NCBI GenBank assembly: GCA_963662155.1
Contig: OY759267.1
Location: forward strand, 16,768,489 to 16,832,488
DNA length: 64,000 nucleotides
Direction of reading: 5' to 3'
Origin: Lamellibrachia columna
Lineage: Eukaryota > Annelida > Polychaeta > Sabellida > Siboglinidae
Shown here: positions 51,617-63,600 of the stretch, in pieces
Numbering within the stretch: the first letter of the stretch is position 1
How the letters are laid out: the number at the start of each line of letters is the position of its first letter
The notes under the pieces: generated by a model
Told to the model about the DNA's origin: nothing
What the model saw: the letters and a program-made list of their open reading frames with translations, nothing else
Database searches by the model: none
Translations under genes and position numbers: made by a program

Positions 51617-52280
51617 CTGAAAGGCAAGGCATATTATTGGAATATACTAGTTTGCGAAACTATCGTTGTCGGCCGAATGAAGGACTGGTGTCACTGTAAA
51701 AATGTCAGTTGTTCACTCAGCTGTATATTAAAATAAGTAACTGGCGGTGGGTATATGTTGTCCACTAGTATTCGTGTAGGAACGACAGCGTGGCTGGATG
51801 ATTCCCAGAGACGTCGAGTTGGTGTTGAACATAACAGGTCCGTCAGGAGTGAAGTGTGAAGAGCGTTGGACCTTTCTTACGGTTATAAAAATGGTCATGG
51901 CAGTCATGACAGTCATCGAGGAGAATGACCATGTGACCATGTGACCATGTGACCAAAGGGGCGCTCCGTCAGTGTTGAACAAAAGCAAACCAAATCACCC
52001 CCCCCCCCCCGATTGATTAATTGGTTGACTCAGTGCAGATTGAATGTTAACGAAACTGCGAAAGTTCAATTCCCACACAGTGCTCTGCGTTTTTATTCCC
52101 AATTGCTGTCCTGCAGCAGTGACGTGGTTGGATCATACTGTATCTTTATAAGGATGAAAATTAGGTGGACCCGGATCGTGTGTCGTACCATAGCTGGAAA
52201 GTGTCTTATCTGGGGAAAGACCACATTTCGTTTGCCATTGGTAGTTACAGTGACGCGTTTATTGGCTCCTTGAAAATTAA
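51617..52280. other. unit B-specific DNA, no gene assigned
   Basis: It holds a 13-base C run (51998-52010) and a tgaccatg triplet repeat (51928-51953). The minus strand is open at 51728-51988 without recognisable similarity. Confidence 0.5.
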
Positions 52281-52284
52281 CAAG

Positions 52285-54045
52285 ATTTTAAAAAATTGCC
52301 ACCCAAGGCGAAGACCCAGAGAATCCAACATTTTTAATCTATGTGGAATCCGTCCTCCTGAGATATGTGTCAACCTTGTTTTTAAGCACATTCACGCTGC
52401 TAGCAATTACACAATCTGTAGATAATTTGTTCTATTCATTTCTTGTACTATATGAGAATGAGTCCTTCTTGATACCCAATCTACACTGATCCTTTACTAA
52501 ATTTACCTCATGCCCTCTAGTTCTATTATCTCTCTTGAGTGAGAAAAACATATTTCTATCAATATGTTCATACCCATGCAATATCTTACTTCAATTTGAT
52601 CTCCTCTTAACCTCTTAACTTGTCTCTATGGTTGTTAAACCACATTCTTTCAGTCATTCTTCATAACTGAGGTCTCTCAGTTCTGGAATCATTTTAGTTT
52701 CTCTCCTCTGTATTCTTTCAAACTTACCTATTTCTTTCTTACGATATGGTCTCCAAGCTTGTATACATTATTCTAAATGAGGCCTAACTATTGCTTTATA
52801 CAGAGGTATCATTAGTTTTTTTCTTTGTATGTACTATTTCTCCTAATCAACCCAATAGTTTCATTAACCGTTTAAGCTGCTATACCACACTGCTCTGAAA
52901 CTTCCATATCAGCACTTATTGTAACTTCTAAGTCATTTTCTTTTACAGTAGTACCTAAAACAGTTTCTCCCATTTTATAGTGTACATCTAAGTTCCCTTG
53001 TCCTATATGTGGGTATTTTCAGTTCCTAAAATTGAACAACATATGTCATTTATCACACCATTTAACTGATTTGTCTAGACTGTTTTGTAAATGTTGTTTA
53101 TCACCACCATTGTTAACAATTCTAAACATGTATGTGTCATCCCGCAAATGTCAGTACGTTGCTTGTTATATTATCGTCCAAGTCAATGATATATATTAAC
53201 AATAATAAAGGTCCTAATACTGACCCTTGTGGTACCCCCTACTCAAAACTTATTTCCAGTTTGAAACCTCCCCATCTACTACAACACCCTGTCTTACGTC
53301 AGTCAGCCGTTGTTCTATCCAGTCGATTATGCCATCCCCGATATCATGGGTTTTTAATTTAAGTATTAATCTTTGGTGTGTCACTTTGTCAAAAACTTTC
53401 TGAAAATCTAAGTATATAATATCTACTGGTGATCCCTCGTCTATCCACTTAGTGATTTCTTCTTTAAAAAAAAAACGTAACATATTTGTTAAGCATGATC
53501 TCACTTTTAGGAATCCATGTTCAGGTGGAAGTACACCATACGGTCCTTAATTAACCTTTCTAATAATTTACAAATCGCTGATGTTAAATTCACTGGTCTC
53601 TAATTCCCTGACTTATTGTAAATAATGGTATGATGTTTGCTTCTATCCACTCCCTTTTTTAAATGACAAGTTGAACACTCTTGCAAGTGGTATGCTAATT
53701 TGTTCTACTGTTTCTAATAGTAGTTTTGGAGGGATTCCATCCTTTCCAGGTGATTTATTGTCTTTCTTTGCCTCTATTTTCTTAGCTACCATTTCTGGAG
53801 TTACAATTAACTACCCTAAATAGTCCGATTTAGATTCCTGAAATTTAGCATCTGGAACGGGTAAAGAACTAATACCCTCTCTTGTAAACACTGAACTGAA
53901 TATCCATTTAGGTCTTCCGCCATTTAAAAACCTTGTGATATTATATTTCCAGTACTGTCTTCTAGTGGTCCAACCTTGTCTCGTACGTTTTGTTTACTGC
54001 TGATATACGCATAAAAACTCTTGCTGTCATTTTTTAATGCTACAT
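52285..54045 (-). mobile_element. CR1-like LINE, 5'-truncated copy
   Basis: Its 3' tail (tcttgttaa, complement of 52280-52290) is followed on the minus strand by post-RT sequence (52450-52830). RT follows, with FKEEITKWIDEGSPVDIIYL and DFQKVFDKVTHQRLILKLK at 53250-53504, and the fingers region runs to about 54045. At the LIYI site (53192-53200) this copy has only a short taatatatat, with no expanded array. Many stops. Confidence 0.85.
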
Positions 54046-55010
54046 GCCGACTTGGATTCCTGCACCACACGCAACCGAAGAACATAACCACAAGCCAATG
54101 GCGTTTTTGTATATTTGTCATCTGTTGCTTTTTATTCTGGGTGGCGAGCTTGTAAAATGCACAAAATATGCATATTCATTGTTCAATTGAGGAGTGTTAT
54201 TTATTGCTAACAGGGAAGACGAATGGTGGGTATGTGTTGTAAATTAGCCATCGTATTAACATACCGCTACCTTCACTGATCTTTGTAAATGCCGACTAAT
54301 TTCTCAAGAAAAGTACCAAATATCTCGTTTGCGTCCGCGCTACTAGATATTAATAAAGTAACTGATCTCGACAGAGAAGCTGGTTAAATGAATAATTAAC
54401 TACGCTCACCACACGAGCGAGTCAGGTCTGTAAGATTAAATGTCAAGGAAATTATGCCACCTGATGCATTTGTTAGATTTAATAAAGGAGCAATTAGTTA
54501 CGCAATGTGTATGTCACAAGTAATTGCTCTTTGACATGGGCGTATGTGAACACACCATGAATCACATGTCTGGTGCTGCTTCCTTATTCGGCAATACGTG
54601 CTCTTTTAATAATGATAAATTACACATTTATATTTACAATAATTTCATTTAAACACAATTATTGCTTATCTAAATATTTCAGTTTTAGTTTATGGTAAGT
54701 AATAGTTTGATTAATTTTAAATGATGGTTCTGGTTTTAGCTGCCCAAAGAGCTTAAGCATGGTATATTTGCCACGTCAAGTCTTATCACTCATCGGTTAT
54801 TACTCTTGTTTTTGGCTCATGCTTTGAGAAATCGGACCATTGTGTGATGAGGTAACGGTGTATGTTGGTATCACGTTAGTTGAATCACCTTGATCATACT
54901 TATCACTCTCTATGTCTTTATCCCTTTTTCGCAATATTAGAGAGCGAATGTTATTAGTAAAATGTTCAGTGATTGTTGCACTACTTTATTGCTTCCTCGT
55001 CAAGCACACA

Positions 55011-55054
<44 letters not shown>

Positions 55055-55271
55055 TGCACGCACCCACGCACACACATAATAAATACATCGGTCGGGCTTT
55101 TGCACAATAGTTCACAATCTCTTCACATGTGAAGCGTCATTTGTAAACTTGCAAGAGAGCATTTGCCACATGTCATATTGGCTTCATTACGGAACTGATA
55201 GGTATTCACTAATTGGCGCGGCGGGTGCTTCTTGCCTAAGGTAATAACTATAAGTCCCGACGCTGTGAATT
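54046..55271. other. no gene; mostly shared with unit A
   Basis: 54050-54965 matches 26240-26890 with an extra roughly 250 bp at 54100-54360. (CACG)n lies at 55014-55076. 55080-55271 matches 28385-28590 upstream of the GPCR. Confidence 0.6.
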
Positions 55272-55909
55272 TTGGCTCAAGTGTATTGTATCCTCGACAT
55301 AGATTTAAGCAATTTCGACGAAGTCAGAGCTCCAATCATCAATATAATGATCATCATGAATATAACTTTGAACATTCTGTCAATCGCTGTAATCGACAGA
55401 TATCCTAAATTGCGCGATGGTCGCACGACGCTCTTTATATTCTCGTTGACGCTTTCTGATATCGCCAACGGATGTTCGGCGATACCAATCAGCGCTTCCG
55501 TGTGCTTTAGTGCGACACTGAATGTACGCAACATGGTTCACTATTTTCCCAAGATTCATGCGGTCTTATCGATTTAGTTCAGCGTCAACTCAATGCACAG
55601 TCTCTGCATGGTGACAATGTCCAAGATGGTCGTTGTAACGAAACCGCTCCGCTATGAACAAGTCCTCACACGAAATCGATGCTACTTCATAAAATGTGGA
55701 CGTGGTTGACTGGGGCATTGGTAGCCGCAACATTAACACTTTTTGTTGCATCATGGAACTTAAATGCATGTGTATTTAGAATACGAATGTCTAATGCTAG
55801 AGACACCGTTCGTGTATTAGTCCTACTCGCTGTTATAATCAGAACTGTGTGCCCCTTGTCGCCATCGTTTACTCCACGACACATGTCAAAATTGTTTTTA
55901 CTCACATAA
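55272..55909 (+). pseudogene. rhodopsin-class GPCR pseudogene, unit B
   Basis: Homologous to 28590-29180. TM1-TM3 are readable (PIINIMIIMNITLNIL, FIFSLTLSDIANG); then TAG replaces the Trp of the unit A SIWFN motif near 55575. A one-base loss near 55697 shifts the frame in TM4. TM5 is kept (VRVLVLLAVIIRTVCP). TM6-7 are missing. The lesions differ from those in unit A, so the copies decayed separately. Confidence 0.8.
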
Positions 55910-55977
55910 ACTATCGTTATTGGTAGATCATTTTGTACCAAGATTTATGCCAAGCAAGCATAGACAATGATATATAA

Positions 55978-56637
55978 CTGACTCAAATAGGGTTTGTAAC
56001 TAGTTTAACTAACACTTGCTGTGGGATAAGTTGAGCAACAGTGTAGCGTAAGTTGCATAAATGCTTTATTTGTATAATTTACGTAGGCCTTGTACACACA
56101 ATTCATAACAATTCAGCCAACACATCTACCCAGTGGGTACAGCACAATACGCTTAATTAATAAGTCGACACACTTAATTAATAAAGACTTGTAGGCCAAT
56201 CGCAACCAATGTAACTAACTCCTAATATGTTACCTTGTAGCTATTCGAGGTCATAGTTTGCTCGGAAAAAAAAGAATTCCTTGATGCATTTTGGGGTAAA
56301 GAACGTTCGTCTTTGATCTTTAGCCGCTCCTCAAATATTCCTCCCTTGAGCTTTGGGTAGCTCAACTAGCCCCGTTTCAACAATTAAGCTTATTTAATTA
56401 ACTTCTCATTAGTGCGCGAAGTGATGTAAATAATCTTCTCATCCGTGCATAGATAAACCACTTGTAAGCGCACAAACAATAAAGTCAGGTCACGTGCGTT
56501 GACAGTTTACACACCAGCAGATATTAATCACAATTACCAAAGGTTTCGAAAAACATAAAAAACATACTTTTAGCTCACATGTGACAAATGTAACCTATTT
56601 TACGTCAATCGTGTTGAAATAACATGTTCAATCACTG
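55978..56637 (-). mobile_element. non-autonomous DNA element copy 2
   Basis: The reverse complement of 43702-44397, about 660 bp. It lies between the GPCR pseudogene and the conserved unknown frame and is not present in unit A. Confidence 0.65.
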
Positions 56638-56890
56638 GCTGATACCACGTTACTGTCGCTGGTGTAGTTTCCCCGGAATCATGGGTGGCTCAACTAACAT
56701 TGCCTTCCCCTACATATATAAACAATGGCTTACCCGAAACGTTGTGAGCACGAATGATGTCAGATGTGACGTAAACAAAGAATACGTCGTGTTCCTGGGC
56801 AGTGGTGGCGCTGCAAGCAAACAAAATGTCGTCGTTGGTTCCTTGTGTTGTGATCATGTGCCTACTTCCCCCGACACACGTAGCAGATGA
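56624..56890 (+). CDS. short open frame, conserved 3' part with unit A
   Basis: 88 codons. The first 15 or so come from the flanking DNA element. From CDVNKEYVVFLGSGGAAS on it matches 32968-33120, where a stop interrupts it. No family recognised and no splice evidence, so it may be chance. Confidence 0.2.
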   Translation: MFNHWLIPRYCRWCSFPGIMGGSTNIAFPYIYKQWLTRNVVSTNDVRCDVNKEYVVFLGSGGAASKQNVVVGSLCCDHVPTSPDTRSR

Positions 56891-57484
56891 TATCCGCTGG
56901 TAATATGCCTCGTATCTATGTGCCTTATGGTGAATTGTTGGCATGGCTTAAATGATAAGAAAACCATGTCTTGGGTACCACAGAATAAGTTGTACAACAT
57001 TCCCCATAATCATGCCTAGATGTGTCAGTACAGATCCTAAATTATCCTAAATTATCTTACTGATACTATGTGTTAGCCTAATCGCGGTTTGCATTGCTGG
57101 CGTTTCCGGTACGACGCTTATGGCGACGCAGTGAACGTGTAAGAAATAAAAGTAAGTTAGCTTACAATAATTATGTCAGTGCAATGTCAGTGGCAACCTG
57201 TTTAATAATGCATAATTCAATCATTCTTTGGCTTAGTCTCATAAATTACCACTAGCGACCAGAACAGGAAGCATTGAATAAACAGATTTTTTTTAGAATC
57301 TTCTAGAACCTATTTTGTATAAATTCTCGCCGGCAGACACAGAATATGCGACAGCTTGATACTATTTTTAAACATTTACGCTGCAGATTTCATCAGCACC
57401 TGCTTTCGTGTTCGTGTTTGGTTTATATGACATGTTGTAGTCTCGTGATTTGTTACAATGTTGTACGCCTTTTGAATTTGCCGC

Positions 57485-58518
57485 ATGGAAGCTAAGATGA
57501 CGTGGTTTTCAGACATGCTTGAATACGTCACAGAAGATTGCCGAATCTTGTATAAGGGCTAAGGTTTTGACTATCTGATCACCATTCGTGGCACGACAGC
57601 GTTATGACTGACAACATGTTGAAGGCACCCTTTGCTGTGCTCCGGCTGCAAGCGAAAGCCACGAAGACGAGCCGACCAGTCGACCTTTCAAACCGTCTTC
57701 GCTGAACTCAACAGAACCTGAGGTCGTCGACTTGACATCGTTAGATCAACGGGCAGACACCAAACCAGTTACCTTGAAGGGGTTGATGATCAGTAAAGTG
57801 GAACAGAACGCTCTTTTCTACATTGGCTGCCGTTATTGTAAGATGCATATGTGTGTCGACGTGCATGGACAACTGTGGTGTTATATACAAGGTTAGGTAA
57901 AATCTTTTGCCCATTTCTGTAAACAGCTATGTTTGACCTTATTCGACGAAAGGATGAACAATGTCGTAGACACGAGAGCAGACGAATTCGCTGTAATTAC
58001 AGAGACGTTACATGGCGTTTACCTCACCCTTAAGAAAATACAAAGTGGTTCCTTCGTTAACTACAACATAGCACATCTGCAAGTCATGTAGATTCCGCAT
58101 GGTGTGTTTCAACCCGAACCTTCCGCTGCCGGGACATCCATCGATACGACAACATGTGACATGAAAGAAACTGACTTTTCGGTTAGAGACACGATGAAGG
58201 CGCTTTCACGTCGACTCTCAAAACAAAACTGCCTACGAGATGGACGATCCTATTCAACTGATTCAAAAGATTCATCACTGCCAGTTACCTCCTGATATTT
58301 TCATCTACACACACTTTGATGAGGCTATGCAGGATATTAATAAAACCGTGGTATTGATAGATTGGTTGATAGTTTTAATGGATGCTAATGTGAAACTTTC
58401 CAATCTGACGGCTGATCACTTGCACGATGTCAAGAGTTGGTTTTACGACTCCGATTCAGAGGTGTGGCAGAAATGTGTGAAGGACCTGGTGCTCGCCGTA
58501 CCTGACGGTGACTTGTAA
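57485..58518 (+). pseudogene. decayed gene, possible OB-fold/zinc-ribbon protein, unit B
   Basis: One frame is readable through LNSTEPEVVDLTSLDQ, LMISKVEQNALFYIGCRYCK, CVDVHGQLWC, a TAG stop, then FCKQLCLTLFDERMNNVVDT, RADEFAVITETLHG and LKKIQSGSFVN. It is colinear with 34341-35399. A CxxC plus WC ribbon inserted before a beta-rich segment recalls RPA70-type OB folds, but the fourth metal ligand is not seen. A stop and frame changes indicate a pseudogene. The last 92 codons are listed separately. Confidence 0.4.
58240..58518 (+). CDS. 92-aa acidic open frame, unknown family
   Basis: Starts at ATG (MDDPIQLIQKIHHCQLPPDI) and ends DLVLAVPDGDL. It is rich in Asp and Leu, with a helical look and the motif YTHFDEAMQDIN. 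AATAAA lies 35 bp after the stop. The unit A copy (35127-35399) has the same words but a TAG in place of the Glu codon after FD and one frameshift. It could be the C-terminal exon of the decayed gene upstream rather than an independent gene. Confidence 0.35.
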   Translation: MDDPIQLIQKIHHCQLPPDIFIYTHFDEAMQDINKTVVLIDWLIVLMDANVKLSNLTADHLHDVKSWFYDSDSEVWQKCVKDLVLAVPDGDL

Positions 58519-58599
58519 ATTTGAATGTAAAAATCGACTTTTGTTTTACACGAATAAATGTGCAACATGTTCCTTTGTCGTAGTACTGTGCACACTCAA

Positions 58600-60060
58600 C
58601 AATTTGGTTTTAGTCGCATAAAGCAAGGACACGAGGTAGTGGAAGGGAGGTTAATAAAGGGAGCGATGGACAGTAATGACGACGATCAAAGGTGTTTGTA
58701 GGTGAAGACGGACAGTGGTCACTGAAGATGCAAGCTTCCGCCACTTCTTTCTGGCGTTTCCGGAGCAAAGGCCACTGGCGACATGTCGTCGTAAATCGGC
58801 CTTCCTTGAGAATGTGCTTCCACAGTCTTAGCACGTCACCGATGGTCGAGTCGTCGATGGAGTAGCTGTCGCCGGGATGGAGTAGTCGATTGAGTAGCTG
58901 TCGCCGCCACCGACGTCTTTGCCATTTGCTGTTGGAACAACGAACGATTGTTGTTAGATTTAGTGATACTGTCCAGTTCTGTGATTCTACCACTTTTCTG
59001 CTGCGGCAGTCCGCGTGCTGCCTCAGCATACGTCCAACCTGTGCGCCTTGCAGAATCCATGGTATTCGCTCAAGCGATGAGAAGTCGATGGCCAGACCGG
59101 CGGCTGCAAGTTAGTATTACTCTATTCAGTCACGAGATTACGTCATGCGGCAAATTCCTACCAATCAAAACATTGTTTCAAATCACGAGACTACGGCATG
59201 CCACATAAGTCAACCAATTAAACACGAACGTCACAAATGTTGCTAATGTCATGGCTTGAACACCTGCCTCGTAAGTGTTGTAACATCACTTCAAACTACA
59301 TCGAAATGTCGCGTCTTTTGTCTTCTGCCGAGGGCAATTTAAAAAATGTATCTAGCGACTCAGAAAAAAACCCACCAGGTCGGTCAGTGCGACCAATTTG
59401 TAGAAGTTTCTTAGACTTTTTCTTAGACTAGGTCGTAGACTTGAATTATTATACTAAACATTCGAAGGTCGCCACTGGCACAGCACTGACATATTGTACG
59501 ATTAACGATTTCTCATCTGATGAATTGCAAGGAAATGCGTTCACAGCAGGGTCGTCGTCTGAAGTATTGTACCTTAAATGAAATCGACGGCTCCAGGCTC
59601 TTGACATCTCTCGACGACCGCGGTTAGGTTAATATTCGTACACGCTAAATGACGCTATCACAAATATATCTGCAATACAACTAATATCCAAACTGCGGCG
59701 CTATTTACAAGATAATAACACCGGAAGTATCCGCCAGGAGTGTTGCTTAATCGTATCCGTTAGAAGCGCTTTCTAGTGAATATTTTAGTTAATTTCCGGT
59801 TGATAGAGGCATTTTTCAGAGCGTATTTTAGTTCATATACTATCCTCTAGAGGACGCCACCCTCAGAAGTGGGTCTTTGCGCATATGCAACCGGAAATAT
59901 CCGACCGCGTTAATGTATGCAAAAACAAATTATGTCAACAACCAACAACAAATCTGCTTCGAGATTGGTTAAAGGACAACGAAGTGAAACATGTATCGAT
60001 TGTACCTATTGTCGTGTTTAATATTTAGTCAACTTTCGCATGTAGGGTGAGAAACAAGAG
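58600..60060. other. no gene; end of unit B
   Basis: 58740-58840 and 59900-60048 match the last homologous pieces of unit A. A stretch at 59866-59900 carries the gtgggtctttgcgcat phrase seen inverted near 33650. No coding signature I can name. Confidence 0.5.
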
Positions 60061-60129
60061 AACAGAGTTGGAGAGAACGATGAGAGCTGAGGTGGTGAAA
60101 GCGAGGAGGGGGGGGTATGTAAGCGCACT

Positions 60130-61080
<951 letters not shown>

Positions 61081-61104
61081 ATCTGTCATCTGTCATCACT
61101 GTTC

Positions 61105-61780
61105 TTGAGCGGCAATATGACAGGTACTTCATCATGGATCTGACACACAAACTAAGAACAGAATCCGAATCTGCGAGATGCCACAACATCGATGCGGAAG
61201 AAATAATGGGCATATTCAGTGCAGCAAAGGAGCGTGTGCCAAACGCTACATTGTGCTACCTGTCAGCAAAAATAAGGGCGCAGAAGAATGTGTTGTCGAG
61301 TATGTCGACAGTCTCTACCAAGAGAAGAGGAAAGAGGTGGTGCAGATGTCGGTGACCATGGGTAGAAAGCAACGGTGACCATGGGTGGAAAGCAACGGTG
61401 ACCATGGGTAGAAAGCAACGGTGACCATGGGTAGAAAGCAACGGTGACCATGGGTAGAAAGCAACGGTGACCATGGGTAGAAAGCAACGGTGACCATGGG
61501 TAGAAAGCAACGGCAGGCCAACACAAGGAAATCTGTACAGATCAAACAAGAATTGTCGCGGCGAATTGTACTGAAACGTGAAAAGAAACAGACCACAGAA
61601 AGAAACCAGATTGACAAACTATTGAAGACCACCGAGTTGAACATCACGAGAGAATTCCCTGATTTGGCCGACAGTGCACGCAGGGACCTTGTGGATAGTC
61701 TGGGGGGGGGGGAGGTTGTAGGACGAAGTATTTGTCATGTTTGGTATAGTCATGAGTCAAGGCAGAAATATATATTATGA
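61105..61780 (+). pseudogene. unknown basic protein fragment interrupted by a minisatellite
   Basis: Continuous words run through changing frames: LERQYDRYFIMDLTHKLRTE, HNIDAEEIMGIFSAAKERVP, ATLCYLSAKIRAQKN, then VVEYVDSLYQEKRKEVVQM, VTMGRKQR, and after the repeat QANTRKSVQIKQELSRRIVL, NITREFPDLADSARRDLVDS, GRSICHVWY. The Lys/Arg-rich helical middle may be a coiled coil. I do not recognise the family; a mobile-element origin is possible. One frameshift near 61280, a 23-bp repeat expansion and an 11-base G run at 61701-61711 break it. Confidence 0.5.
61352..61512. repeat. 23-bp minisatellite, 7 copies
   Basis: The unit gtgaccatgggtagaaagca plus acg is repeated seven times with one substitution (second unit ggtgg). 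It expanded from the codons for VTMGRKQR. Confidence 0.95.
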
Positions 61781-62331
61781 ATGAAGTTATAAAAAAATTC
61801 ATTAATGAACCCATCCGTCTGAATCATTAATTACAGGGTAAACCATTAATTACCGAAAGGCGTATTCTCCGGCAAGAAGATAGCTACGGGCCGCCAACTC
61901 GGTCTACATGTATGCTATTAGCACACAGCAAGTTGCCGCATAGTTATATGAAATCGTTAAAAGTAGGCCGGGCAAAGGCAATTGGTTAAAGTTGCAAGTA
62001 GTGCAGGCACCTTTGTTTCAAAACTACACTTCGTGTTTACTGTTTCGTTTGTTTGTATGTGAGCCTTGTTAAATGTGTAGAGGTAAAGACTAAAAACTTC
62101 CTTTACACAAGACAGCATGCATGCCAATGCAAATACGGACAGGACAATGCCATGTCAAGCTGACCTACCTGCGCGAATCAGCGACGACGTTGCACTGCTG
62201 CTGGTGCAGTCGCGGTCGACGCGTTGTTCCATAAAACATCCACACCTGTCCCGGTACGTTGCTGCTCATTTAATCGAAGCGCTTCGTAGATAAGCGGTTC
62301 GTTTTCGGGAGACGTGTCAAACTTGAGAGCA
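61781..62331. other. 5' flank of gene C, no gene
   Basis: No similarity to the 5' flanks of genes A or B is visible. A 12-bp palindrome cgaagcgcttcg lies at about 62275-62286, 45 bp before the start codon. Confidence 0.5.
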
Positions 62332-63106
62332 ATGTCATCGTGTGCGCATATTGGATGTCTTGTCCTGCTGGTTCTGGTCCCGGCAGCGACCGGGTATGGA
62401 ACTGGAGCACCTACCAAAGCCTGCGTTGATATGGTACCAGAACACAGGAATACTAATCCACAAACGTCCATCAGCCCTTACACGTTGGAATTGGAAGATG
62501 GCGGAGCAATGTCTGATGCCATGAGAGGTAGTACAAACTTTAGATTTATTGTTTACTTACTTGCATAAGGTCTAAATCTTTACGATTTCTTTGGTGGTTT
62601 CTTATTAGTTATTGAGATCAATAGATATTGCTAATTAAGCGCAACACCTTTCTCAGCATAACGTTCGACAGACACTATACTTGCCGAGGTTTAACAAGCT
62701 TGTCATCCAGAGTAACGTGCTCTATATACATTTGGATAAGGACGCCAGTGGCTTATGGGCAGTCCAAACTTTTTATAACGACCACAAGAACAGAACAGAA
62801 CGTACCAAGTGTAGATTTACTAATTAGTGCGTAATGTTTTATTCAGACCTCATCACAATGTTTATTCACTTCAGTGTGCGTCACGGGAAAGTCATTCAGG
62901 GGAATCCTTCTGCAGATGCGGACGGTCGACGGAGCGGTTCCCGTCGGTACGTTTGACGGGGCAATGCTGCCGAACGACACGAAACTGTTGAAGTGCTCCG
63001 CGGACGGCGACTCAGTCACACACGAGAATACAGCCGTCAAACCTAACTCGACCTGCTTCGTTTGGAAAATTCACGACAAGAAAAACACAGAAAAACTGAA
63101 TTTCGT
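62332..63106 (+). CDS. Reeler-domain protein, gene C (partial, exons 1-2)
   Basis: Exon 1 is 62332-62527 (196 nt) and exon 2 62875-63106 (232 nt, the same length as in A and B). Both introns have GT-AG ends (gtagta donor, cttcag acceptor; gtaagt donor). Exon 1 encodes a signal peptide (CAHIGCLVLLVLVPAATGYG), then ACVDMVPEH and SPYTLELEDGG. Exon 2 encodes CVTGKSFRGILLQMRTVDG, VPVGTFDG, LLKCSADGDSVTHEN and STCFVWKI. The phase is as in A and B. I chose ATG 62332 over the GTG at 62314. Exon 3 should lie beyond the window. It is much more diverged, so an older duplicate. Confidence 0.8.
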
Positions 63107-63244
63107 GTAAGTAGGCAAGCTCAATAGTATAATCGAACCGCACATATCCATGATATTATGTATTTTATGTAGGTTATGCAACAGGGTAATAGCAATCCAA
63201 ATTGTAATATACCATCAACGAAGAGATAGTTACTAACTAGCTGG

Positions 63245-63435
63245 AATAATAGCGAATGGGAGAGGGGGCGGTGAAGAGAGAGGGAAGAGGGAAAGTGCAA
63301 TAGAGGGTGAGTGTTTACCTCAGAAACGAGGATAGATTTAGCCTGCTAACTAAGTAGGGAGTGCGAAAGGGGAGGGAGCGAATAAGGAGGGGAGAGGGAG
63401 AAGGAAACGAGGGAGGGAGTGAGGGGAGGTAGTGG
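63245..63435. repeat. homopurine (GGGA/GA-rich) low-complexity tract
   Basis: Almost purely G and A in two blocks (63247-63310 and 63355-63430) within intron 2 of gene C. Confidence 0.85.
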
Positions 63436-63470
63436 TTACATGTGACTGACATTCATCCAAATTCTAAATG

Positions 63471-63600
63471 CTGTTGAAGAGTCGACACAATGAAAGTTCA
63501 CTTTGATTTGCACCACGTGATTGGTTGAATATGTGTCTATTACATTAACTTCTAACGCATGAAAGTGGACTTTCGTTGTTTTTATTCTTCAGCAGCGATG
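63471..63600. repeat. MITE-like inverted repeat
   Basis: 63471-63502 and 63563-63594 form arms of about 32 bp with roughly 75% complementarity (ctgttgaagagtcgacacaa against ctgctgaagaataaaaacaa). A third, direct copy (gatgttgaagaatcgataca) follows at about 63598. Confidence 0.5.

Noticed and set aside
51728..51988. Minus-strand frame upstream of the antisense Reeler exon as its exon 1
   Set aside because: It lacks a signal peptide, the CVDM-type motif and a donor site in the right phase.
58610..59029. 139-codon minus-strand frame as a gene
   Set aside because: The A counterpart (36300-36450) preserves only a short stretch and neither strand shows a known motif.
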